Part shown: one piece after another, positions 1 through 14,400 of the stretch
Position numbering within the stretch: position 1 is the stretch's first letter
Layout of the letters: each line of letters begins with the position of its first letter
Assembly (NCBI GenBank): GCA_013396995.1
Contig: VWZP01006690.1
Location: 1,142,224-1,206,223, forward strand
Source of the DNA: Dicaeum eximium
Taxonomy: Eukaryota; Chordata; Aves; Passeriformes; Dicaeidae
Length of the DNA stretch: 64,000 bases
Direction of reading: 5' to 3'
Translations under genes and position numbers: made by a program
The notes under the pieces: generated by a model
Seen by the model: only the letters and a program-made list of their open reading frames with translations
What the model was told of the DNA's origin: nothing
Database searches by the model: none

Positions 1-3000
1 AAGTAGCTGCTGCCTCCAGCTGTGCTCTTTGGGATTTTCTCTGGTGGCACCTGCAGAAGGGTTGAACAGCAGGGTGTCAGCTGCTTTCAGACTCATATTC
101 TTCAAAAACAATTCTTCATTTTTTCTGCCAAATTTTCCGTTCTTCAGCATACAGAACTGTATCTTCTTTGTCTCCCCCTCATGATTTCATTGACCAAATT
201 CTTTCTCTCTTCCACGTAAAATTTGCCCTTTCATCTTTAACTAGGCTTGATGAAGCCTGGTTCAGACATCTTTAACTTCCTTCCCTCCCTGATTCACTGG
301 ATTCCATGATATTTAGTACATCCCATGGAGTCTGTGTTTCTGTGGCTCTTTTGAGGATGACTCATCTCTTCTTCCTCAAACTGCTTCTGCTTCCAAACAA
401 ATATGTAATTTCTATTTTCCTCTTCAGTGTGTGTGTTCTGTTCACCTTATTACAGCTAATTTGTCTCTTTTCATCTTTATCTCTTTCTGAAACTATTCCT
501 GTACTTTTATCTTTTTTTTTTTTCTCATTCTCATCCTTGGGGATACAACAAGCAACTTTACTTATCCATGATAATACTTGCTACTTCTGCACAGCTTTTT
601 GAAAATGAACTTTCTGATAATTTTAGTCATAGTCTATAGACTGAGAAGGGCTTGCAAAGAATCTGGTTGATAATTGCTGCTGCTAGTTAAAATAAATATG
701 AGCTGTGTTATCCCTGAAGAGTGTTTGTATAACCTGTATTTCCAATCTGACTTTAAAAACTGCTTTTGCTTAATTGAAGACATGAGGTTTAGTCCCTTTT
801 AATTACTTTTGTGTGGTGTTTGATTATAATTTCAAGATGGAGCAAAAAATACCAGCAATGAAGCAATGCTTAATGACTGAATAATGCCATACATGTGGTC
901 CTTGTGACCTAAGTAGAATGAAATTATAACGTAGCATCTTGTAACTGTTCAGTCTGGTTTTGCTGTATCTCAAACAAAGTCTTTTGATCAACTTTTTCTA
1001 GCATTAATGTCTTGAGATATATTGGAAATATCTTGCTCTTTGAGACCATTGTATTTAATACATAATATTATTGAGTTGAGCTGAAAGGAGAAAGTGGAAA
1101 GAGGACAAACATAAAATTTCAGATGCACAGATTTCTGAAAACAAATTAAAAACCAAACTGCTGTGGTTTTGGGGTATTTTTGGGGTTTTGTTTTGTTTTG
1201 TAATCCTGCTTTCTTTCAAGAAGTGGAAAATCAGCTGCTTCAGTCCACTTGCTAATGTGGCTGGAAAAAGCCAGTGGGGGAGAAATATAGATAGAAATAT
1301 GTATAAAATAAATTGTATTCCTGCCTTTATTTCCTGGTCAGGTGTAAGGGTACACCTAAGATAAGACTTGTATTGGTGTATTGCTGTACATGCAGAGGTG
1401 GATGTGCTCACATCTGTGTCTGGGGAGCCTTGCAAGCACACCCAGCCCCTTTCTGTTTCATCTTTGAGAGGTGAGGCTGGTGCTGTTTCAGAAATTAATG
1501 TACAAGGAAAGCATCTGCCTTTGTTTTTTTTAATTAGAACAAGCAACTTCACTGCATGGGCAATAGGCTTGGACCTATCTTGTTCAATTAGCATCAAAAA
1601 TGTTTGAGATCATCGCCTGGGAAATGCTGCAAATCGAAGTGGAAATGAGATTTTTGTCTTAGTCTGACATTAACATTATACCTACTCCCTCAGATGAGTC
1701 CCCATAGGGGGTTCACTGCAGCTTATTCATGAAGGCTTGTTGCCATTAGGGGTGAAGGCAAAGTTATCAGCTTTATTGGTTTTTCCTCTTTGATACGAAA
1801 TCAACCTTTGTTTCTGAAAAGATCTTAAAAAAAAAATCTGTAAAGGCTCAGTAATATCTATCTCTTGTCAGCAGGGTCTTATTTCTGAGATTCACAGATG
1901 TATTTCTCAGGAAACTGCTGAACCACCATTTGAACAACAGCAGAACTTTATTAATTAAATGTGTCAGTTTGCAACCAGGCCTGTTAAAAAGGAAGATCTT
2001 GTTGAAGTACTACATAATTCTCAAAATGGTGAAATATTGCCCCTCCTTCAATGCAGTTTGTGACTGAATGCAATCTTGATCTTATAAGCTTGTCAAAAGT
2101 GTGTTTTGACTTGTGTTTTTCACTAAATTTCATTATTTAAGGGGTCAGGTGGTCCACATGTGCTGTGCTACGTGCAGAGCTTGGGATTGTTCCTTAGGCA
2201 GGGCCAAGCAGCTCAGGGATTTGTAGGGTTCTGTCCCTTGATGAGAGCAGAAATGGCAGCTGCTGCCCTGAGCACTGCCCACAAGAGCAGGGTCTGTAAG
2301 GCAGTGCCTGATGTTTTCTGTGGCAGCCAGAGCCATGGAGGCTCCTCAAGCTCTTGAGGTGTTTATTGATCAAATACAGCCTTAAAAATGCCTCACAAAC
2401 ATTTCTGTCCATGCTGCATTTAATTGATGCACATTTCTAGAGCCCTCTGTACCAGAGAGACAGATCCTATTGATTGTGCTTCTTGAAGAGAGAATAAGTT
2501 CCCAAATGGGAAGTAGTTAATTATTGTGTTATGTTTGCAGTGGCTCTTTGGGTGTGCTTCCTTCTGTTTGCCTGGCTGTGTTTTCCTGAGGAGATTATAG
2601 TTAAAGAATACCATCTTTTTGCAGGCAAAGCACCCTTCCAGTTGCAGTTCTGTGGTGTGGGTTGTATGAGCTCATAGCTCTGGAGTTTGCACGCAGTGTT
2701 TCTATTTGTGGCTGTAAAACTGTCAGGAGGAGAAATTGCAATGGCAATAAGCTGGAAATGCATTTCATGTTCTCACCTTTGCCCCAGCACATCTACAGTG
2801 GCATATAGTCTGGGATTTAGCTGCTAATGGCTGAAATGAGAAAATTTACTTGGGAGAGGCTCTGTAGAGATAAAATGGGAAATGTTTGCTTGCCTGTTGC
2901 TCGCCACTTCCTTTCAGGGGAGCTGCAGGAATAAATCCCTGGTGCTCCCCAGGCAGGCAGCCCTGTGTGCAGCTGCAGATCCCCTGGCTGTCGTGAGAGC

Positions 3001-6000
3001 TTTACAGCTTTTATTGCCAGCCACAGCTGTGGCTGTGTGCTCAGGAATTGATGCTAAAGTTTACCTGGGACTTCATCTGCCTTGCTATTAAAGACAGCAG
3101 TGCTTGTGTTGATACACACCAGCTGAACACCTCATTCCCACGTCCTCTCTGACGTGCTGGTGGAATTACAGAGCTGCTGTGGTGGCAGCACTGCCACAGC
3201 CACGGCAGGAGTGGCCCCAGCTGTGCTGGGTTATCACAGGTGGAGGGTTACATGCCCATGGTTTATGAGCTGCCCCTGAGGAGCTGCTCTGGGCCTGCAG
3301 GGTGTCCTGAGCTGTCACTTTGACAGGGACACATGAGGGTTGTATCTTCAGCATCCTTTAATGACAACTTATAATGCCAGCAGGAGCACCTGGAAGCATC
3401 GAACTGAGCAGTGCAAATGGCATGAGGTTTATTCATTTATGTTATTTCCTCCCTGCAAGCCCACTCTCCCGTGTGAGAAGAACATGATTATTAACATGTT
3501 TTATAGAATCTTACAGCACTAAGCACAGAGAGTGTAGGGGAAGACCCCAGAAGGCCCCAATGGCCTTTTAACCCCATCTGCGAGTTTATTGGCCTGAATT
3601 GGATTTTTGTTGTTCTCCCAGTGATTATAAATTATCCAATTCACAGCTTTGCACACTCTGTTATTTGTTGAACAAATACAAGCAGGTCAGAGGCTGAGCT
3701 GGCAGCTTCTGCAGCGTGGCCAGGCATAACCAGGAGGCAAACATCTCTGTTCCTATCAGCTGCAGCACAGTTGGGATTGAGCCCAGCAGGTGCCACTGCT
3801 AATTAGGGCTGCCAATTAAAGTAGGGATGTGCCTAAAGTTAAAATCAAGCCCAACTTGTCTTTCAGGCAGCCAGATGACATCTCTCCACTTCAATGCAGA
3901 AGCAGTTTCAGTATTTTCATTTTATTTTTACAGAAAAATTGTCATCAAAATTTTCACCAAAGGAAAAAATCCTAGTTTTTGTTCTTTCTGTAGCTAATAC
4001 CTTTTCACCTCAAAAGAGACGGGCAAGCTGTGAGAGAAGTTGTCTGTTTGAAAGAAAAATAATATATTTTAATTTTTCATTAAAAGCACAAATTCTTCAT
4101 TGTTCTCATGGGGATACAAAAACAGCTTGCAACCATAACTCACAGAAATGTCCAAATCCTTAACCAAATTTTTAAGAATTTATCAGAGATGGTTAACTCT
4201 GCAGGCTGTTTGAGGGAGAAAAGGCCCGTAGGCAGCATGAGATATCTGTAGCCACAATAATTTATTGCTTACAACCCTCCAGGGGTTCAATATGTTCAAT
4301 AAACATGAGGAGGGAGCACCATCTATGGGTGCTCTCATCATACAAACACAGGGGAAACATCCAAGTCAAAGAGCACTGAGCAAAGACCCCAAACTACCTG
4401 GGAGAGGCAGATATTTGCTGTGCTCCAGGGTGTCTACTTACCACTACCAGTTTTGACAGTAACACTAAATTATTGTACAAATACACTGTCCTTAAAAGTG
4501 TCTGAAGGAGCTAAAATGTGCATAGCAGTTCCCTCCCTGACCTTCTGTAAAAAAACATCTCTGCTAAACAGTTTGCCCCATTCAGGATTTTCTGTCCTGG
4601 CTGACCAAGTTCAGACACTTTCTGCAATCAATAACTTCATTTAATTTGGCATCAGATGGCTGGGGTAACTTAATTTCAATTTACATTATGATGCTTTCTG
4701 TGGTGCTTTAATCTAATATATGTTCCAGTGTTCACTCTAATGTTCATTTTGGCATGGTGCTCTGCAGGGAATGATTTCCAATGGATATTCCAGCTGTAGC
4801 CACACAAGCTGAGAATTGGAAAGCTGGTTTGCAACTGGGCAACTGCTGCCTGTGCCAGAGGGCTGCAGAGATGGGAAAACACTTAAATTTGCTGCTCCAT
4901 CTAGGAACATTTTTAGAGGGATCTCTTCACTCCAGTATCAATTCTGAAATCTAGAATCTTAAAGGAAATGTGTGGCTGAATGAGCACAGCTTTCATTTCA
5001 CTGCTGAAGTGAGCAGAGCTCAGCCCTGCGAGCTTTTCTGGCATCAATTTTTCTGATGGCTGATTCCTGTTTCCCCATAACTGGCTGTCCTTTCAGGAAA
5101 TGCAGTTATTCTCATATTCTTGTAATTCTTACATTTTTGGGGAATTTCTTCCTGGCCAGAAGATCACTTCTTTTGCAACTTTTTGTTTTAAAGAAAGAAA
5201 AACAAACAACCCTGTTTCTCCTGTTCACCTGATGCATAGAAACTTGCCTCTAGGAAAAAATAATTTATAGTAATTTATTTCCAATTCCTTTACTCAGTAC
5301 CTGTGTGGTCTTCTGGAGGGTTTTTTTTTAATTTTTATTTTTTTTAAAGGTTACTTCCTTTGTCTGCATTATAACTCTTTTAAGTAATGCTGTTATCTGT
5401 CTAATATCCCTAAATATTATAAATAGCCTGGAAATAAAATGAACATGTGGAAGTAGCTGTATGCCATCTAAACCCTATCCCTTTCAGAAACTATTCTGAG
5501 TTTTAATCTTCATTTCATTTGGGGTTGAGATCAGGTACTTGGTGAGCTGTGCTGAATTTATCCTTCATTATGCTATTGTAACTGGGACAAAACCTTTAAT
5601 CTAAAAATATATTCCCCCCACTCAGCTCTTCAAATTTTGTGTTTTGATAAACTGATGCGTTGCAAAAACTTCTTGGCTTGGCTTCTGAGATGTGAAGTGG
5701 GACAATCTTCCATTGTATGAATTAATCATAAGGGCACACTAAATTTTCCATTATTTTGTTGCTAAGGGAAATGTTAGAGGGACTGGGAAGGTGGGTGGGC
5801 AGAGCTCTCGTGAGTGAGGAGGGTGAGTGTGCCCATGCAGGGAACCACAGCCAAGGAAGGCTCTCAGGGGGTTTTCTGGCACTGGGATTGCCCTGAAAGG
5901 CAGGTGATGCCTCCACAACCTCTCATGGTGGTGTTTATGTCTGTCAGAACCTGCTCTTTCAGATTTATGGCTGTGTTTCCTGTGTGAGGGTGGAAGTGAG

Positions 6001-9000
6001 GGCAGTTGGGCTGGGAGGAAAGCTGAGAGCTCGCTCTGTGCTCACGAGTTCATCATTTAACTGGGTTATACTTTGCTGCCCTGCGCTGTTGCAGGGGGTG
6101 GTTGTTCAGTTTTCCCCTGATGAATTGGCAATATTGAGATGTCAAGAAATGCTCTCAGTGTGTGTGAGGTTCAGTGCTGTGAGGAGCCATTTGAATATGT
6201 ACTGAAAGATAAAGCCACTGCTGGTGATGAAGTGCATCAGATAAGCTGAAATGCATTTTAGTCAAAAGTGTGTGAGAGAAATCAACAGTCCTTCAGGCTA
6301 AAGGTTAAATATTTGCTTTTGCTCCAGTAGTATCAAAGTGTCACTTCAGAGACTTTCATGGAAGCCTCATCTTCAGAGCAGCATTCTTTCCTTTGATTGC
6401 TGTGTCATTCCATAGTGACCTTTCAGCTCTGGATCCCCAGGACACAGAGAGACACAAATGATGCTGTCCTTCACTGTTCACTCCTGACATACTTTCTTTT
6501 ATCTCTTCTATGGCGAAAGAAGGGATGAAATGAAAGTTTGTGATGTAAACCCTTCAGATCTTACAGACAGTAGTTTTGTACTTACTGCCTTCCCAACAAT
6601 GCCATTGATGATCTCTAAAAATATATGCTTAAATTTAATAAATTCATTACAGCCTTAAGTGGACACCATTATTTTTTGTCTAATGTCATTGTGGCTCCAG
6701 AACTACTGAGCAGATTGGCATTTTAGATTTTTACTTCTCATTCCATCAAGAGAACAAAATCATTGAAGGATCATGTAGTTGGTTAAGGAAGCAAAGGAAC
6801 ATTTTTCAATTGTGTTATACTTCTGTTGTTAAGGGAGAAGTGACTAATAAAGGAGCATTTGCCTTGTCTTCCTTTTCAGTTTTCATCATAGGAATTTTAT
6901 GAAAAGTTGTGTCAATAATGAAGATGGGGAAAATTATAGGGAAGCGTTTTCAACTTTTCTGAAATTGCTTTTCTGTACCTTTTTCTCTAACTTAAATTTT
7001 CTTTACACAGGCAATTTTGCATGTGTGCAGCAATGCTTGAGAATGAGTTTTTGCAATAGCTATTCTGATTTTTCAACTCTTATCCTTCTTGATGAATCAT
7101 GTGGGACTGTCCACACTTATTTTTCATGTATCTCCCACTTCAAATTATTACATTCAGTAATGCCCTTTTGGGTTTTTCTAGAACTAATCCAATTCATTAT
7201 TTCATACCACCTGATGTTCTCTGATGCTGTGAGATAAAATTCTCCCCACCCCCTTTCCCCTTGGTGCTTGCTTGATGATGAAGGACATTTGCCTTTGTAG
7301 TCACTGTTATATAAATACTCCAGACTGATTATTTTTCCTTTTAGCCAGGATTATTGCAGTAGTTCTGAGGAAGTTTACAGACCTGCCTGTTGGTCAGATG
7401 AGCACAGCTGTGCAGTCCTGCCCTGCCCTGGCTGGGGGTGCCTGCCCTGTTTGACCAGTTCATGGCAGTTCTGAACCTTCTCTCTCATTCCAGCTTTGAT
7501 AGCTCTCTCTCAGCTCTCTAATGTTTCTTACCAAGCTTATTTAAACCTCCCCAATGTGACAAAGCTTTTCAGTCCCTGGTGTGGCTGCACTGGGCTGACA
7601 AGGTAATTGTTCCTTTGTGGTGGCTGAGGCTGGCAGGGCTCTGAGCCTCTCGGTGTGTGGAAGCTGTTCTGCACCTTGGTGTCTGCATGCTCAGCTGTGC
7701 AGCCCTCTGCAGTTGTGCTGCCTCAGGAGTCAAGACCTGGGCCTTGCCAGTCTCTGTAGAAAGAGCAGGGAGAGCTGGAGGTCCAGGCTTCCTAGTCCTG
7801 CTGGAGAATGACAAGACAAGGATGGGCTCCTGTGTCCAGCCGTGCCCCCAGCCCGGCTGTTCCATCAGAGCCCAGCAAAACAGCAGCTGTGCCTTTCCCC
7901 ACACAGACATGGCAGGAAGGAGAGTCCTCAGTGTTCTCAGCAGCCTTCTGGCCTGCACACATCCCTGCCTTGTCTTCCTCCAGCGCTGATCTGGCTGCCA
8001 GCTTTGCAAAGAGCTCTGAAAGGGTCGCATGTTTGGATTTGCCCAGATTTTGCCATCTCCATTTTTGGAAACAGTAATTGAGAAATGTTTATAGTTATCT
8101 GAAAGTTCTTAAAAATTTGGAAAGCCAGGAGTTCACCTCCTAGTGATGGAAGAGTTGAGTGCCCTTAAATCTGAGAGCTTCAGTTGGGGCTTATTTAACC
8201 TCCCTGCCCATGCTGCAGGATACAGCATGTTCTGGAGCTTTGCAGGAACAGTACTTCTGTAATCAGCACACTATGAAGAGATTATTAAGCCCTGAGAGGT
8301 TATAAGACTTAGGTTGGAAATGCAGAAAATATATTCTGAATATAAGTTTGTATTTATGGACACCAAGAGTTTTTCAGGGCAATCAATTTTTGATTTACAG
8401 TTAAGACATTGGGCAGCGACTGACAGCAGAACCTTCAGCTCTCAGCATCTGTCAGGAAAGTACCTCATGTTTTTAAATTGATTTGTGTAATGGGATTTGT
8501 TGTGACCTTACAGAAGTAGTACAGAAAAAGTCCTTAAAAGTAAAGCTTTCTGCATCCTCAGAACCTGTTCCATGTGTGAGCACTGCACTGATCCCAGACT
8601 CCTGGGAAACTGGGAAACGCTTCCACAGTGAACGAGTGAAACTCTGATTGTGCTTTGTCTGTCTGTCCCAAGGTTTTAAAACAGTGCTCAGTAACTGAGG
8701 AGACAAACTGCATGTGGAGAGTGTAATTTCTGAGGCAGCACAAGGCTTTTGCCCTGGAGTCTTTAGCAAAGAGATCCTCTTCCTTTGTATTTCTGACTGA
8801 GACTGTTTTGACAGAACAATAGCTGACTCTTTATATTTTCTCTGTGTTTAACAGCATGTGTTTTATGTGCTTGCATTGCAAAGCTATAAATCCCAGAATA
8901 AACAGATGACAAATTCCAGAGTGTGTTTTAAGTTGTCTGGTTGCAGCAGTGTCTGTACCCATGGAGAGAGCAACACCTCCCAGTCCCTGAACTGTGAGCA

Positions 9001-11240
9001 TCCTCTGAGAGGGGAAGAGTCCTTCCTTCCCCACAGATTACTGCAGATGTCAGCCTGTGAGGCTGGCCTGGACTGATTTTGGTAATTGTCTGCTGTAGAT
9101 CAGAAAACCTACAATATCCTGAGGGTGCAGCAGCAGGTTTGTGGGGTTTTTTCCTACTGTGATCCAAGGGACATAGATTTTTGTTTTTGCTCTCCATACA
9201 AGCAAAGATTGTCTTTGAAGTGCTGCATCAAAGCCCATCATTTAGAAAACTCTGATCCTATGTTGAGGGTTGCAGGCTTGGGCAGTGCCTCAGCACACTC
9301 TTGGCTCTTTCCAGTTTAATTACCCCCAGTGCCAGGTAGCCATCCGTGTTTTATTTATGGATTAAATTTCTGACATCGCCTACCAGATGTTTAGTGATTT
9401 TCTGCATATTAAATTATCCATTTAAAGGGAGGAGGAAACCAGATTTTGAGCATTGGTGGAGCTAATATGACTTATAAACTGAAGGTTGCACTAACTGAAT
9501 TTTAGGGAAGAGGGGAAAAGCAAAAGAACTGATGGCTCAAATGGTTTTTAATGGTTGCATGAACCACCTCTACTCTGACTTAACCACTTCACTAAATTTC
9601 AATTAGATGACTTGAATGGTGACCGTTGGGATAAATATCCTTGAAGGAAAGCAATAAAGAACAATAAATGTGACAGGAACTTCTCTTTTTCATGACAGCA
9701 GACAAAATCCAACAACTTAATTCTCTCCTGGTATTCCTCTTGGTTTAATGGGAGAGAGACATGGGTTTCTTTAGTGCCACATTTTTGGTATCTTATTTAG
9801 AGTTCTGAAAAAGTTAGGGTTCTGTTGATTTATTATTTATTAATATATTTTGAATTATGAAATGCATGAAAGTTTGTTGGGGCTTTTTTTCTGTTAGCAG
9901 TCAAAATGTGCTTATGTCTAGGTCTTGCTCCATTCTGTGGGTACAAATGAAAAGCTTTATCAACAGAAACTGATTTAAGCTTAGTAGCAAGTGTAACTTG
10001 CTGTGTCCTTCCTGCTCCTCTGAATCCCTGAGGGATGCACAAAGATGCTGGGAAGGGAGTTAAGGGTGTGGTGGTGGTGGTGGAGTGGCTTTGGTATCGT
10101 GTGTCGCTCAGGTGAGGTTGGAGCTGAGGCCCCAGCAGCTTTTTCCTTTTGCAGGCTGCTGCTCTTGTGCAAGTAGTAAAAATCTCAAAAGGTTTTGGCT
10201 GCAGATGAGGGCAGTATTGCAAAATAAAGCTTCATCTGTTTCTTTTTGAAGTTTGCATATGAATTTCTGGCAGGGTAAGAATGCCTTTTCTTTGACTGGG
10301 ATCTGCTGCTGCCAAGTGATTGTACTTCCAAATGGCCTCCTCTTTTTGTATGTGCATTTTCACTGCCTTCATTTGTGAAGCATCCATGCACCTGCCTTCC
10401 AACTTGCTTTACAGTGCTTCTGAGAAGGTATCCCTGGAGGACATTGCTTCTTTTCCTTTCCTTACTGAATTTGTTTTCCACTCCTATTGTGTTCCCTGTA
10501 TTCTTTAGAGAATGGGATTATCCCATTCTTCCATTTTCAGGTAGAGGGGGTAAAAGGCTTAAACTTTTTCACAAGTTCCTTTCTTCCTGCTGTGCTCCAG
10601 ATACACAAATATGTGTGGAACTGTGAATCATAAAGAAATATTTTCTATTATATTTAAGTGGGATTTAAGTAGCTCTATGAGATATGCTCCAGTATATTAA
10701 GGACTTTGATTTACTGGAGCATATCAAGAACTTTGTCTTATCAAGGACTTAACCTCCACCTTCACTGTTTATTTTTGGAAAGAGAAGTAAAACAAGGGTG
10801 TGTATGTAAAACTGGTGAACATTTTCAATCTCTTTCAGTATTTTAAATAAAATAATTGTCTACTGTTGTTTCAATTCTAAGTTCTCTATTGTAATTTCTC
10901 TTGGTTTTGGACACCATTTTGCATCTCAAGATATTTATTATCGATACCAAGTGCAAAGATACAAAGGTATCAGGGTAAGACATTTTGTAGATTGGTTTCT
11001 CCTGCTCAGTATTTTTTAACAGCATTCCTTAAAATAGAAATGCAAAACTATGTGTCCTACTTTCCCCTCACTAAAATAGATGCCTTTTGTTAATTTTAGA
11101 TACAGCAGAGCAGGATATGTAATTAATGATATCAAACAATCCATACGATATTCAACAGGGTCCTGACATCAAGGACAAAAGAAGCCTGACAACAGCTGTC
11201 CCTAATGATTTGGTTTGTAAAATGTTTTCTTTTATTTCAG
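1..11240 (+). other. GRIN2A: GRIN2A intron, 3' portion (upstream of the S2 exon)
   Basis: No exon was recognised here. The preceding GRIN2A exon (the stretch between M3 and the glutamate-contacting aspartate) was looked for by its expected motifs and not seen, so the intron starts outside the window. The sequence is mostly AT-rich and unique, with scattered T-runs (for example near 5321-5347), a short TTTTG run near 1180-1202 and a 14-bp inverted repeat at 10681-10725. It ends in a pyrimidine-rich tract and a TTTCAG acceptor at 11235-11240. Open frames of 100-180 codons (for example minus strand 1055-1597) have no protein character I recognise and are treated as chance. The intron assignment is inferred from the downstream exon. 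Confidence 0.8.
10681..10725. repeat. Perfect 14-bp inverted repeat with 17-nt spacer
   Basis: The arm GATATGCTCCAGTA (10681-10694) is exactly complementary to TACTGGAGCATATC (10712-10725). The spacer contains AAGGACTTTG, which recurs imperfectly just downstream at about 10727-10750. It is intronic, about 515 bp before the next exon. No known element was recognised. Confidence 0.85.
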
Positions 11241-11428
11241 GAAGCTGGATGCTTTCATCTACGATGCAGCAGTGCTGAATTACAAGGCTGGGAGAGATGA
11301 AGGCTGCAAACTTGTCACAATAGGCAGTGGGTACATCTTTGCCACCACTGGCTATGGGATTGCCCTCCAGAAAGGATCACCTTGGAAGAGACAAATCGAT
11401 CTCGCCCTCCTTCAGTTCGTGGGAGACG
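11241..11428 (+). CDS. GRIN2A: GRIN2A coding exon: S2 half of the glutamate-binding domain
   Basis: This 188-bp internal exon encodes 62 full codons plus split codons at both ends. The first base completes an upstream codon, reading starts at AAG 11242, and the last base G begins the Gly codon finished in the next exon. The acceptor is TTTCAG and the donor is G|GTAGGG. The peptide is essentially the vertebrate GluN2A sequence from K724 to D785 in human numbering. It contains the glutamate-contacting aspartate (D731 equivalent, codon 11263, in the motif FIYDAAVLNY), the cysteine that pairs with a later one to lock the S2 lobe (C745 equivalent, codon 11305), and the GYGIALQKGSPW strand. In the neuron this part forms the lower lobe of the extracellular clamshell of the NMDA-receptor channel. 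GluN2B is nearly identical here; the subtype call comes from the last exon. Reading beyond the donor runs into intron sequence and is not coding. Confidence 0.97.
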
Positions 11429-14400
11429 GTAGGGACCAAGCTTTTGTCCTTTCTTTTCTTCCCCCAGGTATGTGCAGTGAATTCAGTTCTAGCAGCTCTG
11501 AGCCTCCTAGTGCTGTTTGCTTGAAGTCTTTAAAATTAAAAAAAAAGGTAAAACAAAGAAAAATTACTTGGTGCTGAGACAGGAGTTCTCTTCCACTCGA
11601 TTCTAACTCGCCTCACCGCCAAGGGCATCGGCCTCTATTTTCAGAGAGTGTTTTCATATACACCACAAAGTAAAGCTGGCCTAAGTGTTAGAGAGCATTT
11701 ATACACTTATTTATTTCCTTTATTTTTGTCTCTGAGTGATTCCTTAGTAGACGAGTTATCGTTCAGCATGACTGTTCTGCTCTAAGAAAGTGTTTAGCTC
11801 AGTTCTGAGCTGATGTGAGTGATCCCGAGTCTAGGATGGTTTCATTCAAACTTCTGGTAAAAAAAATGCCTGTGAAATTGCATTAGGGTGACTTGTTTTG
11901 TTGTACATCAAACAAATATTTTTTATTCTAACACGAAATAGAAGAACTGTAGGTCCTCTTGGCACTTCTGCCCTGCAGTAGAAAACTTGCTGCACATCTT
12001 TGATATATTTGAAAACAGCAATGATGACTCAGTCTCCACATAGGGTATGAACTCCTTTTTGATTGTAGAAAGCTTCATGTTTCGCCTGTGGAAGCAAATA
12101 GGAATATGGTAATTAAAATTTTTCTGTGTTATGACTGATTAAATCCTCTATCAGATTGGAATATGGGGTATATTACATAATCTTTATTTTGTTTTTTTAT
12201 ATAGATATGTGTGTGTTGACTTTGCATTTCTCTATCAGTGAAAGAGAGGGCTTTATCAAAAGACAAATATGGTTTTAATGTCACCAGTAACAAGCAATTG
12301 AGGGTAAGAATGATGAATTTCAGTGTAGTAGGAGTGGCAGAGAGCAGGACTTAGCATAGTGGCCTCCTGTTCCATAAACCCCAGGACATTAATTTTCCTG
12401 GGGCAGACAATGAGTGTGTTAGTCTTCCAGCACATGGATTTTACTCCTATTATAACACTAAATAACTGTGAGAGGTGTCATCATCACAACTGATGCATTT
12501 TGTCTGGTGTATATATGGAAATAATAGTGTCAACATATCCATCTGCTGGATTCAGAGAGGCTCATGGAAGAAACCTCACTCACTTGGATGAAGATGACCT
12601 GCAATGTCTGCCTTTCAAACATTACCTTATTCTTGAATATTATTTTCTGTTTGTGTAATATTGCTAAGAATTATTAGGTGCTATAATTCTGGGCCATTTT
12701 TAAATCAGGAATTTGAATCAGAGAAGTTGAATTACTGATCCCATACTAAAGAAGAAAAAGCTTCTGCAGCCTGAAGGAGGATCTGAGTTGTCTTTCTCAG
12801 TGTGGGCTAACCCCTCTAGATGTAGTCAGAGCAACACCTGGGTTTTCATTCCTTTACTTTGCATTTCCTTCATGTTTACTCCTTCAGCATTTTTGATACT
12901 TCTCATCCAACACAAAAAATTAAATCACAGAGAAAGAAAATAAATTAAATAGGAGGGAAAGCACTTGAAGCTATTTAAGAAAAAGCTCATCAAAATACTG
13001 AAGGTGCTGCTGCATTTTTATGCTTCACCTTGACTCTAAATATCAGGTACAAAACAAAGTGGGTGGGAGGAAAGTGTGAAAAGTCTTATGCCGTGTTTAC
13101 ACTTTGACCTGTGGACTTACATAGCATACAAATGCTTCTATCTTTAACCCATTTTTAGTTGCTGAAAATAATACAAATGAATTGTCTACAAAATCAGTAT
13201 TAAAAATTACAGACCAGCAATAGATGTAGAGAACACCCAGGTGCATGAATGCTCATTATGAAATGTCTGTGCCCTGGCTAATCTTCCCCAGAATATAAGG
13301 AAATATTTGGAATGCACAAACCATGGGAATTGTGAATACATTTATGGAATTTTTCATTACCGTTAGAAGTTACTCTGAGCAACCCAGGAATACTAAAACA
13401 TTACTTTTCTCTTGTGAAGGACCCTAAATTTGTTCAGAAAATGGTGTGGGCTCTAGTAAAGAGAATAGTAGTTGGACATATGGGATGTGTAGAAATTCTT
13501 GTAGGTATGTTTCTTTTAGTCCCAGAACTGTTTGATACCTTGTCTTTCTTTATTGTCTCACAGGTCTAGATGACCATTTTCAGGGAAAAAAAACCCCCAA
13601 ACAATTATCATTGCATTTCCATCAAATGTGGGGGTAAAACCAGAAAAAAAATCAACAAAAAAGCCCTAATAATGAAATTTCTTCTACTGAGTTACAAAGT
13701 ACATTGCAGGTGAACTGGAACTAAACACCAAGAAATTAAATGTAAAGAGTAATTGCCCGGAACTAGCTCGACCTGATTTTGAAATCCATGTCTAACTTCA
13801 GTAGTTCGATGGATAATCTTTTTAGCTGTGAACTTACATAACTCTGTTTTGGTGAACTAGGAGGGATGAACCCAGAGTTCAGACCAACATCACTTTGCTG
13901 TATCACTAAAAATCTCTTTGAAGTTCTCTAGACTAAAAGCAAGTATGGTTGGGGGGAAAGTTTCATCTTAAGAGAGTACTCCTGGGAAAACCTCAGTGGA
14001 GCCTGAATGAGGTTGTTTAAATAAATAGGCAAACACAAACAAAGGCAGAAATCTTATTTCACATATCACTTCTGTAGAATATATTATTCTCAGAGACTAA
14101 GCCTGTAAAACAGCAGAGCCCCAAGCAGGATTGAATTATTCTTCAGTATGTGTAATAGGGCATTCATCAGGGTATGGAATAATTTCAGTGAATGATTGTA
14201 AACCTAATGAGTTCCATAACTATAAGAAAAAAACATTCTAATGAGTTCAACAAACACCATTTCTTTATATGAATAATATGTTAATAAGAGGAAAAGCCTT
14301 TTTGGATTATACTATATACTTGGATAAGACCAAGTAATTTATGTAAAAGTATACCTGATTGCACATACAAAAAGCCATGATCTCATCTCTTTTTTACATT

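Noticed and set aside
1055..1597. 180-codon minus-strand open frame
   Set aside because: AT-rich intron sequence, no recognisable domain, and a competing plus-strand frame overlaps it.
11429..11577. Open-frame extension of the S2 exon past 11428
   Set aside because: The donor GTAGGG follows the conserved FVGDG motif and the following residues depart from all GluN2 sequences; it is intron read-through.
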